From positions 124,001 to 188,000 of the forward strand of contig JAJHZJ010000700.1 of the NCBI GenBank assembly GCA_023548195.1: a DNA stretch of 64,000 nucleotides, written 5' to 3'. Source of the DNA: Bettongia penicillata ogilbyi. Taxonomy: Eukaryota; Chordata; Mammalia; Diprotodontia; Potoroidae. This document shows positions 12,553 to 25,505 of the stretch, piece after piece. Each line of letters begins with the position of its first letter. Position 1 is the stretch's first letter. The notes below the pieces were generated by a model. That model did no database searches. It worked only from the letters and a program-made list of their open reading frames with translations, and had not been told where the DNA came from. The position numbers and the translations under genes are program-made.

Positions 12553-14900
12553 AAATGTCTAGCATCTACCTAAAACAGCTAGCAAATATTGTATGTAATA
12601 TAGTCTTATTATAAAGTGATAAGCTAGATGTATTTCTAATAAGATCAGGGCTGAAAAAAGGATGTCCATTATTACCACTGCTATTCAATATGATACTAGG
12701 AATGTTAGCTTTAGCAATGGAAGAAGAAAAAAAAAGCTGAAGGAATTAGAATAGGTGAACAAGAAACTAAGTTATCACTCTTTGTAGACAATATGATGTT
12801 ATACTTAAGGAATTTAGTAAAAAACTACTTGAAATAATAAACACTCTTAGCAAAGTTGAAGGATACAATACAAACCCACATAAATCACCTGTATTTGTAT
12901 ATATTACTAACAAAGTCTAACACCAAGAGATAGAAATTCCATTTAATTCCATTTAAATACTGCAGATACGATAAATATTTGGAAGTCTACCTACCAAAAC
13001 AAACCCAGGGACTATATGAACACAAGCACAAACTATGTGACTTCCTTGAATCACCTAGAAGCCTAAGTCACATGTGCTGGGAGGAGATCTGACAAATAGA
13101 TCTAAATAACTGTGAAAACATTAATTACTCATGGGTAGGCTGAGCTAATATAAGGAAAATGACAATACACCTAAATTGATTTGCTTATTCAGTGCCATAC
13201 CAATCAAACTACCAAAAAATTATTTTATAGAGATAGAAAAAATAATATCAAAATTCATCTGGAAGAACAAAAAGCCCAGAATATCAAGGAAATTAATGAA
13301 AAAAAAATGCTAGGGAATGTGGCCTAGCCATACCAGTTCTCAAATTGTATTATAAAGTAGCAATCATCAAAACCACTTGGTACAGGCTAAGAAACAGAGG
13401 GGTAGACCAGTGGAATAGGTTAGGTACACAAGACACAGTAGTCAATGACTATAGGAATCTACTGTTTAATAAACCCAAGGACCCCAGCTTCTGGGATAAG
13501 ACTCACTGTGTGACAAAAACTTCTGGGAAAACCGGAAATAGTATGGTGGAAACTGGGCATAGACCAACCCCGGACACCACACACCAGAATAAAGTCCAAA
13601 TGGATACATGATATAGGTATAAAGACTGATACTACAAACAAATTAGGGGAGCAAGGAATAGTTTATTTGTCAGATTTATGGAGAATGTAGGAATTTACAA
13701 ACAAATAAGAGATAGAGAACGTTATGAAATGCAAAAGGGATAACTTTTGTTACACTAAGTTGAAAAACTTTTGCACAAACAAAGCCAATGAAACCAAGAC
13801 GAGGAGAGAAGCAGAAAATTGTGAAAGAATTTTTGCAACTAGTGTCTGTGATAAAGGCCTCATTTCTAAAATACATAGAGACCTGAGTCAAACTTACAAC
13901 CATACAAGTCATTTTCCATTGATAAATGGTCACATGTTGTGAACAGGCAGTTTTCAGAGGAAGAAATCAAAGCTATCTATAGTCACATGAAAAATTGCTC
14001 TAAATCACAATTGATTAGAGAGATGCAAATCAAAACAACTCGGAGGTATCACATCACACCTATCAGACTGACTAACATGACAAAATAGGAAAATGATAAA
14101 TGTTGGAGAAGATATGGAAAAGTTGGAGCACTAATTCATTGTTGATGCAATTGTGAGGTGAGCCAACCATTTTGGAGAACAATTTAGAATAATGTCCAAA
14201 GAGCTATAAAAATGTATATACTCTTTGACCCAGCAATACTGCTTCTATGGTTGCATCCCAAAGAAGGATGGGGAAAGGATCCATGTGTACAAAGATATTT
14301 ATAGCATCTATTTTTGTGGTGGCCAAGAACTGGAAATTGAGAGAATGTCTATCAACTGGGGAATGGCTGAACAAGTTGTGATATGTGAATCGAATGGAAT
14401 ACTATTATGCTATAAGAAATAATGAACAGAAAGACTTCGGAAAAACCTGGAAAGGGTTATATGAATATCAGTTGATGATGATCAACTGAGTGAAGTGAGC
14501 AGAACCAGAGGAACATTATATACAGTAATACCCAGAATGTGCAAGAATTGTTTTTGATGGACTTGAACTTTCTTAGCAATGCATGGACCTAAAACATTTC
14601 CAAAGGTCTCATGAGTCAAAAATGCCATCCACATCCAGATAAAGAACTGGAGTCGGAACATGAAATAAAGCAGATTATTTTCTCTTTTGTTTTGCTTTTC
14701 TGATGGTTTCTCCCATTTGTCTTAATTCTTCTATGCGACATGATTAATGCGAAAATGTGTTTAATAGGAATGTATGTGTAGAGCATGCCATCTTGGGGAG
14801 GGAAGGAGAAAGGAGGAGGAAAAAATCTGGAACTTATGGAAGCAATTGTTAAAAACGGAAGACGAATTAACAAATGTGGAAAAACAGAAGTGAGTCAAGG
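12553..14900 (+). repeat. 5'-truncated L1: ORF2 from late RT to C-terminus plus 3' end
   Basis: The sequence enters in the ORF2 RT domain (GCPLLPLLFN-like stretch at about 12661) and then a decayed active-site region ('FVDNMMLYLRN'-like, about 12781). It continues through the C-terminal region, including the open stretch at 13345-13611 (TWYRLRNRGVDQWNRL). The 3' end has the L1 tail also seen at 47440-47840, 55330-56045 and 61492-62287. Several stops and frameshifts make it inactive. Confidence 0.85.
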
Positions 14901-15689
14901 GATGGCCCCTTGAATTAGAAAAAAAGAGAAGAAAAAAACAAGCTGGGAGGGGAAGACTCTCAGAGTTGCTGTTCCAAAGAGAACATTATGGCATTCACTC
15001 TAAGTCAGAAAAGCTCAAAATATTACCTTTAAATGGAACTTGGGTAGGGACCTATTAGTTCCAATCTATGAGCTTCAGAGTGAACTCAGTTTAAGGTTTT
15101 GTGAAATTGTTACCAATTGGGACAAAATGGGAAGTTGTCCCATTGCCACAGAATTAGTAAGTGGCAGGTCCTTTGATGCCAGATCCACCACTCTAGCTAC
15201 ATACCACGATATCTGGGAAAGACCTTAGAACATAGAATGTTCCCAGAGGTGGGGAGGTTGGAATGTCTGTTACAATAATAAATGTTTATTGTTGTTTGTG
15301 TTAATTAGATTTAAATGTTTATTATACTCCTAATGTGTGCAAACACTGTGCTCAGCAGAGGGAATACAAAAACAGGCACAAGATGGTCCCTGTTCTCAAG
15401 GAGCTCACAACCAAATGAAATTTTTAATTTTTTTGAAAGTTTGGGTCTGGTTAAGACAAATCATCCAGAGGAAAAAGAGGTAAGGCTAAATGGGACAAGA
15501 TGGATGAGTTCAGAAGGAGGTTCTCACCATAGCTCTTTGCAGTTTTGCTAAGTGGAACTCCTTAAAATGAGGTCAAGAATCATCTGAAGATAAAGAGAAG
15601 GTTATCAGATCTTGGCAAACAAGATTTGGCAATCAGATTATTGATAACTTTGGAGAGAACAATTTTAGTTGAATTGCAGGGTTAGAAGT
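14901..15689. other. No gene recognised; one SINE-like scrap
   Basis: Only 15310-15410 is recognisable ('atgtgtgcaaacactgtgctcagcagagg', 'caaggagctcacaa'), an L3/MIR-like interspersed repeat. The rest shows nothing I can assign. Confidence 0.35.
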
Positions 15690-17985
15690 GATATGACATC
15701 AGATGAAGCACAATATGTTCTGCTCCAATCTCAATGTGTTTCTTGTAAACAGCATATTATTGGATTATGGTTTTTAATCCATTCGGCTATTCATCTTCGT
15801 TATATGGGAGAGTTCATCCCATTCACATTCACAGTTATGTTTACTATCTGTGTCTTTCCCTCCATAGCCTCTCCCTTTGTTTATGTTTTTAGTCCTCCTT
15901 TCTCCCTTCCCCTCCACAATAGAGTTTTAATTTTTGACCACTGCCTCACTCAGTCTTCCCTCCCTTCTTCTGACTCCCTTCTCTTTTAATCCCCTCTTCC
16001 ATTACTCCTTTTCCCCTCTCTTTTAGGCTCCCTTCCATTTTATTTACCTCTTTCCCTCCTACTGCCTATAGAGCTAGTTGTATTTCTATACTTAACTGAG
16101 TTTGTTGTTCCCTCCTTGAACCCAATCACATGAGAGTAAATCTCAAACAATGCTCATCTCCCTCCTCTCTTTCCCTCTACTCTAATATATTTTTGTGCCT
16201 CCACCTGTGATGTAATTTACCTTTTTCTGACTCCTCCTTTTCATATCTCCCATTACAATTTCTTCACACTCCTAAATCACATTTTAATTATGACATCATT
16301 TACTTTATGCCCCTCCTTCTATCTATGTATATCCTTTTTATATATCATAATAAGTATACAGTTCTCAAGATTAACAAGTATCATCTTCCCTTATAGGAAT
16401 GTAAATGGTTTCCCCATATTGCATAACAAGTTATTTTCCCCTGTTTACCTTTTGGTGCCTCTCTTGAGAGCTGCGTTTGAAGATTCAGTTTTTTATTGAA
16501 CAATGGCCTTTTCATCAGGAAGGTTTGGAAATCCCTTATTTCATTGAATGCCCATCTTCTTGCCTGAAATATTATGCTCAACTTTGCTGAGTAATTGATC
16601 CTTGGTTGTAGTCCCAACTCCTTTGCCTTACAAAATATCATATACCAATTCCTCCAGTCTTTTAAGGTAGAAGCTGTAAGGTCCTGTGTGATCCTGTGTG
16701 AAAATTGCCCAATTTTCCTTGATGACTTCTTGGATGATATTGTCCAGGCTATTTTTTTTCATCATGGCTTTCTGGTACACCAATAATCCTTAGATTTTCT
16801 CTGCTGGATCTATTTTCCAGGTCAGTTGTTTTTCCAATTAGATATTTTATATTTTCTTCTATATTTTCATTCTTTAGATTCTGTTTGACTGATTCTTGAT
16901 GACTCATATAGTCATTAGCTCCTACTTGCCTAATTCTAATTTTTATCAAATTGTTTTCTTCAGTTAACTTTTGCTTCTCCTTTTCCATCTGTCCAATTTT
17001 TCTTTTTAAGGAGTTATTTTCTCCAATTAGGTTTTGTACTTCCTTTTCCATTTGTCCAGTTTTCCTTGTAAGTTCTTCTGTGATTTCTCTTTTCATTTTT
17101 TTAAAAATCATTGGTCAGCTTTTCTTCTATTTCTCTAATTTGGCTTTTAAAATTTTTCCTGAGTTCTTCTAAGAAGACCCTTTGTGCTTCAGACCAGTTT
17201 GTATTCCCTTCTGAAGTTTCAGATGGGAATACAATTTCAATGCTGACTTCTTTGGTATTCGTGTTTTGGTCCTTGTCCTCATAGAAAGATTCTGTGGTCT
17301 CTTCTTTTCTGTTTTGCTTCTTACTCATGATGATTGCCCTTTCCCTGGCTTTTAAAGTAGATCTCTGCGTCTGGGGAACAGGCGACTCTGTCCCACAGTT
17401 CTTGTGCCTAAAACGTGAGCTTTGTGTGTTGTGGCCTCTGGTTCTTTCAGCTAGAAGTTAAAATGCTGCAACTTACCTGTTGCTGAGCTGACTGGTGTTG
17501 GAAAGCAGAGGCCAGATGAAGTCTTTTTGGATTTCCCCAGAGTTACCCTGGAGCTAGATGTGTTAAGTGCGGAGGAGGCGCAGTCTGGCCACAGGTGGTC
17601 TCCTCTGTTGAGCTAGAGTATAGGCAAGCTCAGTGGTTGGTGTGCTAATGTCTTCCTGATTCCCCTGGGGTGTTGAGGCATGCCTGGTGTCCTGGTATTG
17701 GTTGTTGTGTGCTTCAACCCCCTGGGACTTGGGATATCCTCCTGGTTTCCTGAGGTGGGGCTGTTTGGTACAGCTCCAGTCTTACACTGATCCCCTTTAG
17801 CCATAGCAAGAAGGACCCTCCTTAGTGATTTTCCTATCCTCATGTGCTAAGAGACTGTTTTCCCATTCTGCTGCTTCCACTGTTCCAGGATTTTTCCTGG
17901 GGAGATATTCTCTGGACTCTTCGAGGTCAACAAGGGGAGGGAGATAGCAATTGCTGATCACTTCACCATCTTGGCTCCCGGAATT
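15690..17985 (-). repeat. L1 5' half: 5'UTR, ORF1, spacer and first part of ORF2
   Basis: Read on the minus strand, it starts at about 17985 with the L1 5' signature 'gagccaagatggtgaagtg', then a 5'UTR of about 650 bp. ORF1 starts at 17328, and a purine-rich spacer runs about 16350-15870. The start of ORF2 endonuclease follows: a 'VNVNGMNSP' type stretch near 15835, then 'IICCLQETH' near 15740. The rest of ORF2 is missing. Unlike the HAL1-type copies it has ORF2 sequence, so it derives from a true L1. Confidence 0.8.
16500..17328 (-). pseudogene. L1 ORF1 (RNA-binding chaperone), broken
   Basis: The start codon is at 17328 (MSKKQNRKEETTESF). A Lys/Glu-rich coiled coil with heptad-like 'QMEKE..KL.EEN' repeats occupies the next frame (17111-16749), ending in 'DLENRSSRENLRIIGVPES', the conserved start of the L1 ORF1 RNA-binding region. 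A frameshift near 17100 splits the frame. After the RNA-binding start the text jumps to 'LKRLEELVYDI', so part of the C-terminal domain appears deleted. L1 ORF1p normally forms trimers and coats L1 RNA. Confidence 0.75.
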
Positions 17986-20830
17986 AGAAGCAACAAAATA
18001 TTTCCTCCCAGTAATGATGTATATACTGGAGAAAAAGGACTTGTTTTTTACAGGAGGATGGCCAAAAAGTATTTCCAAAGGAGAGAGGTATAATTCCTCC
18101 CTTGATCTAGAGGTAGAACAACTCTACAAAGAGCACATAGGGCCACGCAAGGTGGGTTTCTGTGCAGTTTTTCAATCATGGTCTTTATCTCCTTGTTTAT
18201 ATATTGGGGCATGAAACCTAGGAGTCACTCTGAGACAGCTATAAATCTGGAAGATCATTGTGTCAGTGACATGAGGCCCCTCCCCAGTTGAGTCAATGTG
18301 AGAATGAGGGTCGAACACAGGCACATTTCTTTGAGAATAATTTTAGCCACAAAAACTTCTTTGAACTTAGAACCAGGAAATCCTCAACCCAATGTGCTGC
18401 TGATCAGTGAAAATGAGGCCATGGCTAGATTTAAGTATACTTATGAAATCAATTTGCAAATACTGAGAATGAATATAATCTAGAGGGTGGCCAATGAAAG
18501 CAACAGCATGGAATGCATGTTGAATAAATATGGATTACAGGCACAGATATGTGTGGCAACAGTAGTGACACTGGGGGTGATCCATGCCTTTCAAATGCTA
18601 TCTACAATTTCTTGTACACCAAAATGTCTTCTCTTTTAGAGGAGCTATAACATTGTTTGAGATGGTACTAATCTTCCTTGAACACTCTACACCCCTTTCT
18701 GGTGATAGAAAATCCAAGGGAAAAATGCTTTGCCTTCTGCAGTCACTCATACCCTAGAAGCCTGTTTGGCATGAAAATGCAGTTTTCCTTTTGCAATTTC
18801 AGTCATTGTAAGAGAGAGAAAAGTCAGCGTTAACAGAAATAGAAAGATGAAACACATGTATGGAGCCTTCAAGGGCAACAAGTTTTACAACGGTGTTAGC
18901 ACAAGTGCTACCTCTTGAAACATGGTTGGTACCATTGGTGTAGGAAGGACAATGGACAATAGCCATAGCACTAAGAAGCTATAAGGTGGATAGAAGTTCA
19001 CTGATGTACTGTGCATTCATCATGACCTTCCCACAAGTTAAAAAAAGTCCTCTGCGACTATAAAATTTTAATGACATAGCAAACTTCAAAGACAGGAGTC
19101 AATATAGATAGCCATTTGCCCAGCAGCTAGATGGCAAGCTTGTTCAAGTGCAATCAGTTTGGCAGTTTGTGCATGGAAATTAGGTGGCAGAGGCAGCCCA
19201 AACAATACCATGGTCAGAAACCACGGCAGTGCCTGTGTGCCAGATGCCAGATGCCATCTCTCATAAAAGAGGAACCATCAGAATATAGGTGGTGTCAGAA
19301 AGGTCATTGAGGTGTCTCTGCATCTACCATAAAGGAACCACGAAGAGGCTCTTTTGGGGAAGGTATAACAGGAAGTAACATAGCCAGGCTGAGAACTTAA
19401 CAGCACTTTAGAGTCATAATTTCTTTGCCCAGTGAAGTAATTTGATATTTAGCAAGTCTTTGATCAGAGAAAGTTTGAGTGTGATGTGTGAATAAGAGAG
19501 CCTCGCCCTCATGGGGGCACTGCACCGGAAGTGGGGCTTCTAAAACCAAATCACATGCTAACAGGAGACCATTGAGGTGTTGAACCAGAGAGGAGCCATT
19601 AAAAGACACAGAAGCTAAATCCTGCTGTCAAATATGAGAAGAGGGTGGGATTTTCTATATACACATGAGGCAGATGAGTCTACTTCCATTGTGTGTTCTT
19701 CCAGGGGAAAGCCAAAAAATACTGACAGTCTGAGTGAATGGGATTATTTAAAAAATGTTGAGCAACGATCTATTACTGTAGAACAGGTAGCCTCACAGAG
19801 AATTGAGGGTATTATAAACTTGTAACTGGCATAACATAAACATTAATATCAAGTAAAGTTTGGTGCTGTGGATAAGGGGCTGGGCCTGGAGTCAGGAAGA
19901 CTCGTTTTTGGAAGTTTAAATCTGGTCTCAGATATTTACTAGTGGTATGACCCTGGGCAAGTCACTTAACCCTGTTGGCCTCTGTTTCTCATCAGAAAAA
20001 TGACATGGAGAAGGATAAAACTATTCCAATATCTTTGCTATGAAAACCCCAAATGGGGTCATGGAGGTCATGGGGTCATGACTGAACAACAAACTTGCAC
20101 TAAGTGATAGACAGATTTACCACCAGGCCCTGGCTTCAGTTTCTTAATAGAAAGGATAGATGTGTTACAAGGGGATTTATATGGAATAATATCCATCAGA
20201 CAGTCAATAATGGGTGTAATACCTTCAGTAGCCTCTCTGGACAAAGAATTTTGAGGTATAGATGGTGGAGGGGGGCCTCCCTTAGTCTTGATGACAATGG
20301 GGACAGTGGATTGTAATAATCCTACATCTGAGGATGAAGTTGCCCATAAAGAATCAGGGATGTCAGGTGGGATACATGATTAGCATCAAGAGTCCCTTGG
20401 GTATCTTGAACCAAAACAGGGAAAAAAGAGAAGGAGTCTTCAGGGAGTTGCCAGAACAGATATCTATCAGGGGAGCAGGAAACAGTATCCCTAAGTTTGC
20501 AAAAGAGATCATGGGCCAGCAGGTTAAGGAGACTTGGGAATGATAAGGAGAAAAGAATACTCTACCAAGAGAGGACTAAGAGTAAACACATAGGGAGACA
20601 ATTTAGGGATGCTTTGAGGCTTCCTTGAAATCCCAACAATATTTGGCTATCCAGTAGAAGGATAACCAGAATGTAGTTCATTTATCAAAACTGAATTAGG
20701 AGCTGTAGGATCTAATAAGCAATTCTAAATCATGTGACCAATTTTAAGGGAGACATAAACTTCACTGCCATGGGAAGAGGTAGAGACTGGGATAGTTGAC
20801 ATATTGAGCATCTGACCTTATTGTTTCACC
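17986..20830 (-). pseudogene. Gammaretrovirus-like ERV pro-pol relic
   Basis: Minus-strand frames, read from high to low coordinate, fall in retroviral order. A protease C-terminal-like piece lies near 20500, an RT N-terminal-like piece near 20280-20110, an RNase H-like region near 19330-18880 (including a 'DGSSFMRDG' stretch), and integrase-like sequence ends near 18010 ('EILFGHPPVKNK'). All frames are broken by many stops and shifts, and RT core sequence is missing where a SINE sits (19858-20090). No env or paired LTR was found; an antisense L1 abuts it at 17985. It is a fossil with no coding capacity. Confidence 0.65.
19858..20090 (+). repeat. tRNA-derived marsupial SINE, near full length
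   Basis: 'tggataaggggctgggcctggagtcaggaagac' (19869 on) is followed by 'gaccctgggcaagtcacttaaccctgt' and ends 'gaaaaccccaaatggggtcatg...actgaacaaca'. This is the typical head, core and tail of the abundant SINE of marsupial genomes. It sits inside the ERV pol relic. Confidence 0.85.
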
Positions 20831-20859
20831 TAAACTGGTCTATTCAAAGTTGACAATGA

Positions 20860-22125
20860 TGTCTTAGATGCCAAATCCAAAGATTTCCATTCTCCTTGAT
20901 TTTTCTGCAACCTTTAACACTGTTGATAATTCTCTCCTCTGTAGATTATTCTCTCTCTTCTCTCTAGGTCTTTGTGATACTGCTCTCTCCTAGCTCTCCT
21001 ATCTATCTTACCACTCCCTCTCAGTCTCCTCTGCTAAATTCTTAACCAGACCAAACCCCATAGATCATAGGTGTCTCTTAGGGTTCTATTTTGGGTCCCC
21101 TACTCTTCTCTTTCTATACTACTTCATTTAATGATCTCAACAGCTCCAATGGATTTAATTATCAGTTTTATGTAGACAATTCTCAAATTTACTTATTCAA
21201 TCTTAACACCTCTGCTGGCCTTCAGTCTCCCCTCTCCAACTCCCTTTCAGACATCTTGAATTGGTTGTCTCAAAGACATCTTAAATATAATGTGTCCAAA
21301 ATAGATCTCTATATTTCCCCCCTCCAAACTCTTTCATTATACTACCTTCTCTATTAATGTAAAGGGCAACATCATCCTTCCAGTCCTTCAGGCTTGCAAC
21401 TTGAATTCCTTACTCTCCAGTCTATGGTCAAGGCTTGTCCATTTTACCTTTGCAATATCTCTTTTCTGAAACTTCTACCATCTTGGTACAGGTCCTCATC
21501 ACCTCATGCCTAGACCACTGTAATGGACTGTGAGTGGGTCTGCTTACCTCAAATCTTTCCCATTCAAATCCCATTAAGTCACAATAGTGATTTTCCTAAT
21601 ATACAGCTCCAGTCATGTCACCCTGAACTCAATATATTTCACTGGCTCCTTATCACCTTCATGATCAAAAATAAAATTCTGTTTCATCTTCAAAACTCTT
21701 CGTAACCTAACTCCTTTCTACATTTCCAGTCTGCTCATATCTTATTTGCTGAAATGTTCTGGATGGTCCAGCCATACTGTTCTACTGGCTGTTCCATCTC
21801 CCAATTCTGGACATTTTCACTGCTGCCCTTCATGCATGGAATGCTCTCCTTTCTCATCTGTGCCTACTGCCTCTTCTGGATTCTTTCAAGTGCCAGATAA
21901 AATCCCATCTTTCACAGAAAGTCTTTTCCAATCCCTCTTAATTCTTGTATCATCTGTCTCTTATTCCCTCTTTATCCTGTAAGTAGCTTCTTCATTTGCA
22001 TCCATTAGATTGTGAGATCTTCATGGCCAAGAATTGCCTTTGTCTTTATTTATATGCCTAGTACTCAGTCCAATGCCTGGCCCATAGTAGGTGATTAATA
22101 AATGCTTTTTTCAATTGATTGATAA
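20860..22125 (+). repeat. L2 LINE, ORF2 C-terminal part and complete 3' end
   Basis: + strand frames carry a decayed L2 reverse transcriptase: 'GPLLFSFYTTSFNDL' at 21094, then 'YQFYVDNSQIYLF' (a mutated active-site region) and 'HLKYNVSKIDL'. The 3' end has the L2 order 'tggcccatagtaggtgattaataaatgctt' (22079-22108). Old and inactive. Confidence 0.85.
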
Positions 22126-22439
22126 CATATATCTTCTTAAACTCAACTTCATCCTCATTTCTCTCTTCTATAGATATTATACTCAGAAAAGCCAGGTTTC
22201 AGCCTAGGTCTTCCCTCAGAAGGCCTGGCCAGCCACACTATGGAGTGTCTGCCTGCTTCCTTTCTCTCCTCCTCCTAGAGGGCCCCATCCCTGGCTGGTT
22301 TCCGCTTGGTTCTTCTACATTCACTTCCTTGAAGCATGAGAAAGGTGAGAACAGAACCATGTTTCTCTTTATGTACATTTCAGGGGTCAGGTGAATCCTT
22401 CAGGCTTTACATTTCATGAGATTTAGAGCTGGAAAGAAC

Positions 22440-22790
22440 CTCAGAGTTGAAGTCCCCAATTCACCCAAAAAGAAGCACACATTAAGCACCTATCATGGAT
22501 CAGGTGCTGTACTAGGTACTTTGGGATAGAAAGATAAAAATGAACTATTTCTTGCCCTCAGAGAGCTTATACTTTATAGACAGAAATAAGATATTAATTT
22601 AATACCTTCATTTGACAGCTGAGGAAAGTGAGGTTTTTAAAGATGGGACTCACCTGAGTTGACAGATCGAGAAAAGACAATCTAATCCCATCCTTCTGTT
22701 TTATAGATAGGAAAACCAAGAGCTGGGATTTGCTCAATGTCATATAGTTACAGGACTATGCCCAGGTCACCTGATCTTAACTGCAACTGG
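22440..22790 (-). repeat. MIR/SINE remnants upstream of the BSPH1-like gene
   Basis: Two scraps: 'taagcacctatcatggatcaggtgctgtactagg' (22482 on) with 'gccctcagagagcttatac', and 'tttatagataggaaaacc...atatagttacagg' (22700-22750), an antisense MIR-like core. Confidence 0.45.
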
Positions 22791-22879
22791 TTCCCCTGGG
22801 TGTTAGGGAACAAGGACAGAGATGAATGCTAATGGGGAGGAGATAAGGAGTGGGAGGATTGGGGGAGGGACAGGATAGG

Positions 22880-22946
22880 CTTGTGGGGATAAAGCTCAGA
22901 GCTGGATTAGGACAGAAGACTGATTTTCACAAGGCTTCAGAAGGAA
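22880..22946 (+). promoter_or_regulatory. Candidate proximal promoter and 5'UTR of the BSPH1-like gene
   Basis: A TATA-like 'gataaa' at 22888-22893 lies 54 bp before the start codon, which would place a transcription start near 22915-22925. There is no CpG island, which fits a tissue-restricted gene. This is inference from position only. Confidence 0.25.
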
Positions 22947-23016
22947 ATGATTCTGGAGAGAGGGTTGCTATTGGGCTCGGTTTGCCTATTTTTCTGCCTC
23001 CATGGGGCCAAAGCAG
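22947..23016 (+). CDS. BSPH1: BSPH1-like exon 1: start codon and signal peptide
   Basis: 70 nt, ending after the first base of codon 24 (donor gcag|gtgagg). It encodes a basic N-region (MILERG), a hydrophobic core (LLLGSVCLFFCL) and a small-residue end (GAKA), a standard signal peptide. The ATG has A at -3 and is the only start in frame with the splice phase. Confidence 0.88.
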
Positions 23017-25422
23017 GTGAGGGAGGCTTTGGGGACAGATGAGAGATGTAAGTGGGTGAATGAATTGGTACAGAAATGCTCTGAGAAATACAGTTACCTG
23101 CTTCTTTGTTGCATTTCAGGCTTGACCAGATATAGAAATATTCGACCTAAGCCAGGTAAGGAGAAAACCATGAATTTTCTGCTGGGGAAAGGAAAGGGAC
23201 CACAATACTTCCCTGTATGGGAGTGAGTAGAATTGGGTAGGATCAGTTATTTGAGCAGAGGAAAATTTCGTAATATTTTGACCTGGTGGAGACCTTCAAG
23301 ATGATCAAGTCCAATCTTATTTTATAGATGAGAAAGATCTATAGAAAGGGTGGGATGTGTTCAAGGTTATACATATAGCAAGAGAAAGACCCACCATTTG
23401 AAACCAGATCTTCTCACACCAAATCCAGTATTCATTAAATTCTACTATGCTCCCTTCCAAATTAGGATGAATGTGGAGGGGAAGGGGCTTCCTCCTCAAG
23501 TTCAGCCTGACTTGCCCTTTGGAGAACTGTGGGGTGTTATGTTGGAGAAAGTCTGTGTCAGGGTGCTAGCCCAGTTTTCTGGCCTCCATGGACACCCCAG
23601 AGTATGTCCTGAAGAGAATTTAAGCTGTGGAGGCAGAGGTTGGGGCTAAAAAAAGGAGTAATGAAAGGGCGATATGTATGTAGGGGGGAAAAAAAGCACA
23701 GAACTTGGAGTCAGGACATCCTGGATTGGATTAGATTCTCTAAGGCTTCTTCCAGCACTGATAGTCCCCTTACAGAGTGGTCCAAGGTTTAAACTGGACT
23801 TTTTGTTACAACCCCATTCTTACAAAAGTTAAATGATTTGCCCATAATCACACATGGTAAATATCAGATGTGAGATTCACACTCGGGTCTCCTGACTCAA
23901 AGGCCATGAAGCAACTCCCAATCCTTGCGATTTTTCTCTGTTCTAAGTTCCTTCCTTTTTCTTTGGATCTCATTTTCTTTATAAGGAAGAAGGTAGTGAG
24001 AACTTAGCCCCACCAAAATTTACATACTCCCTCCATTTCACTAAAGCTCTCAGATCCTGTCACACTTAGACTGATTCTTGGTGTGTACACATTCAAAGCT
24101 GAGCTAACATGACAGTCTGCTGGTGGGATATGGAGAAAAAGAGGGCTGAGGAATTTCTGGTCATGGATAATTGAGAACCAGATGCCTTTGCCCCCTAGCT
24201 TGTTCCCCTCACCTTCCCCCATTCCAACAAGCACTGATCCTTTCTCCAGAAAATGTCCTTAAGCCATGTGCCTTTCCATTCATCTATGAGAATGTGGTAT
24301 ATGATCATTGCACAACAGTGAATAGCGACTATGCCTGGTGTTCAGTGGAATCCACCTTCAATGGGAAGTGGCGCTACTGTATTAGTACAGGTGAGTCACT
24401 CCGGAACCATCCAATGGTCCTGTGCCACCCCTCTCCAATTTCCCTTACCATGGATTTCCAGAACAGAGCCACCATTTATCCGAAACTGAGATGATTCTGT
24501 AATTGAATATTTTCTCTTGGGTTTTGAAAAGTCACCTGCAAGGTATATTTGAGGAATGTATGCCTACAGAGTAGTTTCTAAGAAAACAACCCAGGGATCT
24601 TAGTGGACTGAAAGCTGAATACATGTGTCCAGGATGACACGAGAATATCCCAGAGAAATCCAATTCCATGTTCAGCTGCAGGAAAAGAGTGCTGTTCAGA
24701 AACAAAGAAGGTGACAGTCCCTCTATCCTTTGCTCTGGTCAGGTTATGTCTTTGGTATTATTTTCAGTTCTAATCTCCTCCCCCCAACTTTAGAAAGCTT
24801 ATTGACAAGTGGCAGAAGGTCTTAAATCTGTATCATCTGAGGAACTGGTAATATTTAGCCCATGGGAGAGAAGATTTGGGGAGAAAATTTGTTTTCATGT
24901 ATTTGAAGGGCTATTAGGTAGAAGAGGGATTACATTTATTCTGCTTGGCCCTAGAGGGCACAGCAAGGGACAACAGAGAAGAAAGGCTTGGGTGGAAGTG
25001 AAAAGAGGCAGATGCTAAAAATTAGAAACTGAATGTTCTACTGAGGGAGTCAGATACCCACATCACTAGAGCTTAGGCTGCCTGACCTCTTGGAGAGGGG
25101 AGATGTAGTAAGGTGCATGTTGGCCTCATTATTCCCTGCCTCAAGGAGCCTTTGGTCCACAGAGCTCTCCTGAGGGTGTGCTTACTCCATACCAACCCTC
25201 TGGGCCTTCACAGACCCCCCAGCATGTAAGTTTCCATTCCTCTTCGGGACGAAGCTGTACCATGACTGCACAGGAGATGGGTATGTGTTGGGCAGGACCT
25301 GGTGTGCCCTGACACACAACTACAACAAGAACGGGTTGTGGAAACCATGCTCACCCAATGGTAAGGAGGAAAAGGGGGTGGGAGTTTTCTGATCTAAAGA
25401 CTAAATTGGAGAGACAGAGAGA

Positions 25423-25505
<83 letters not shown>

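Noticed and set aside
24171..24494. 107-codon continuous frame over the first FN2 exon
   Set aside because: It reads through intron on both sides. Only 24250-24390 between the splice sites is FN2; the ATG at 24171 is not a real start.
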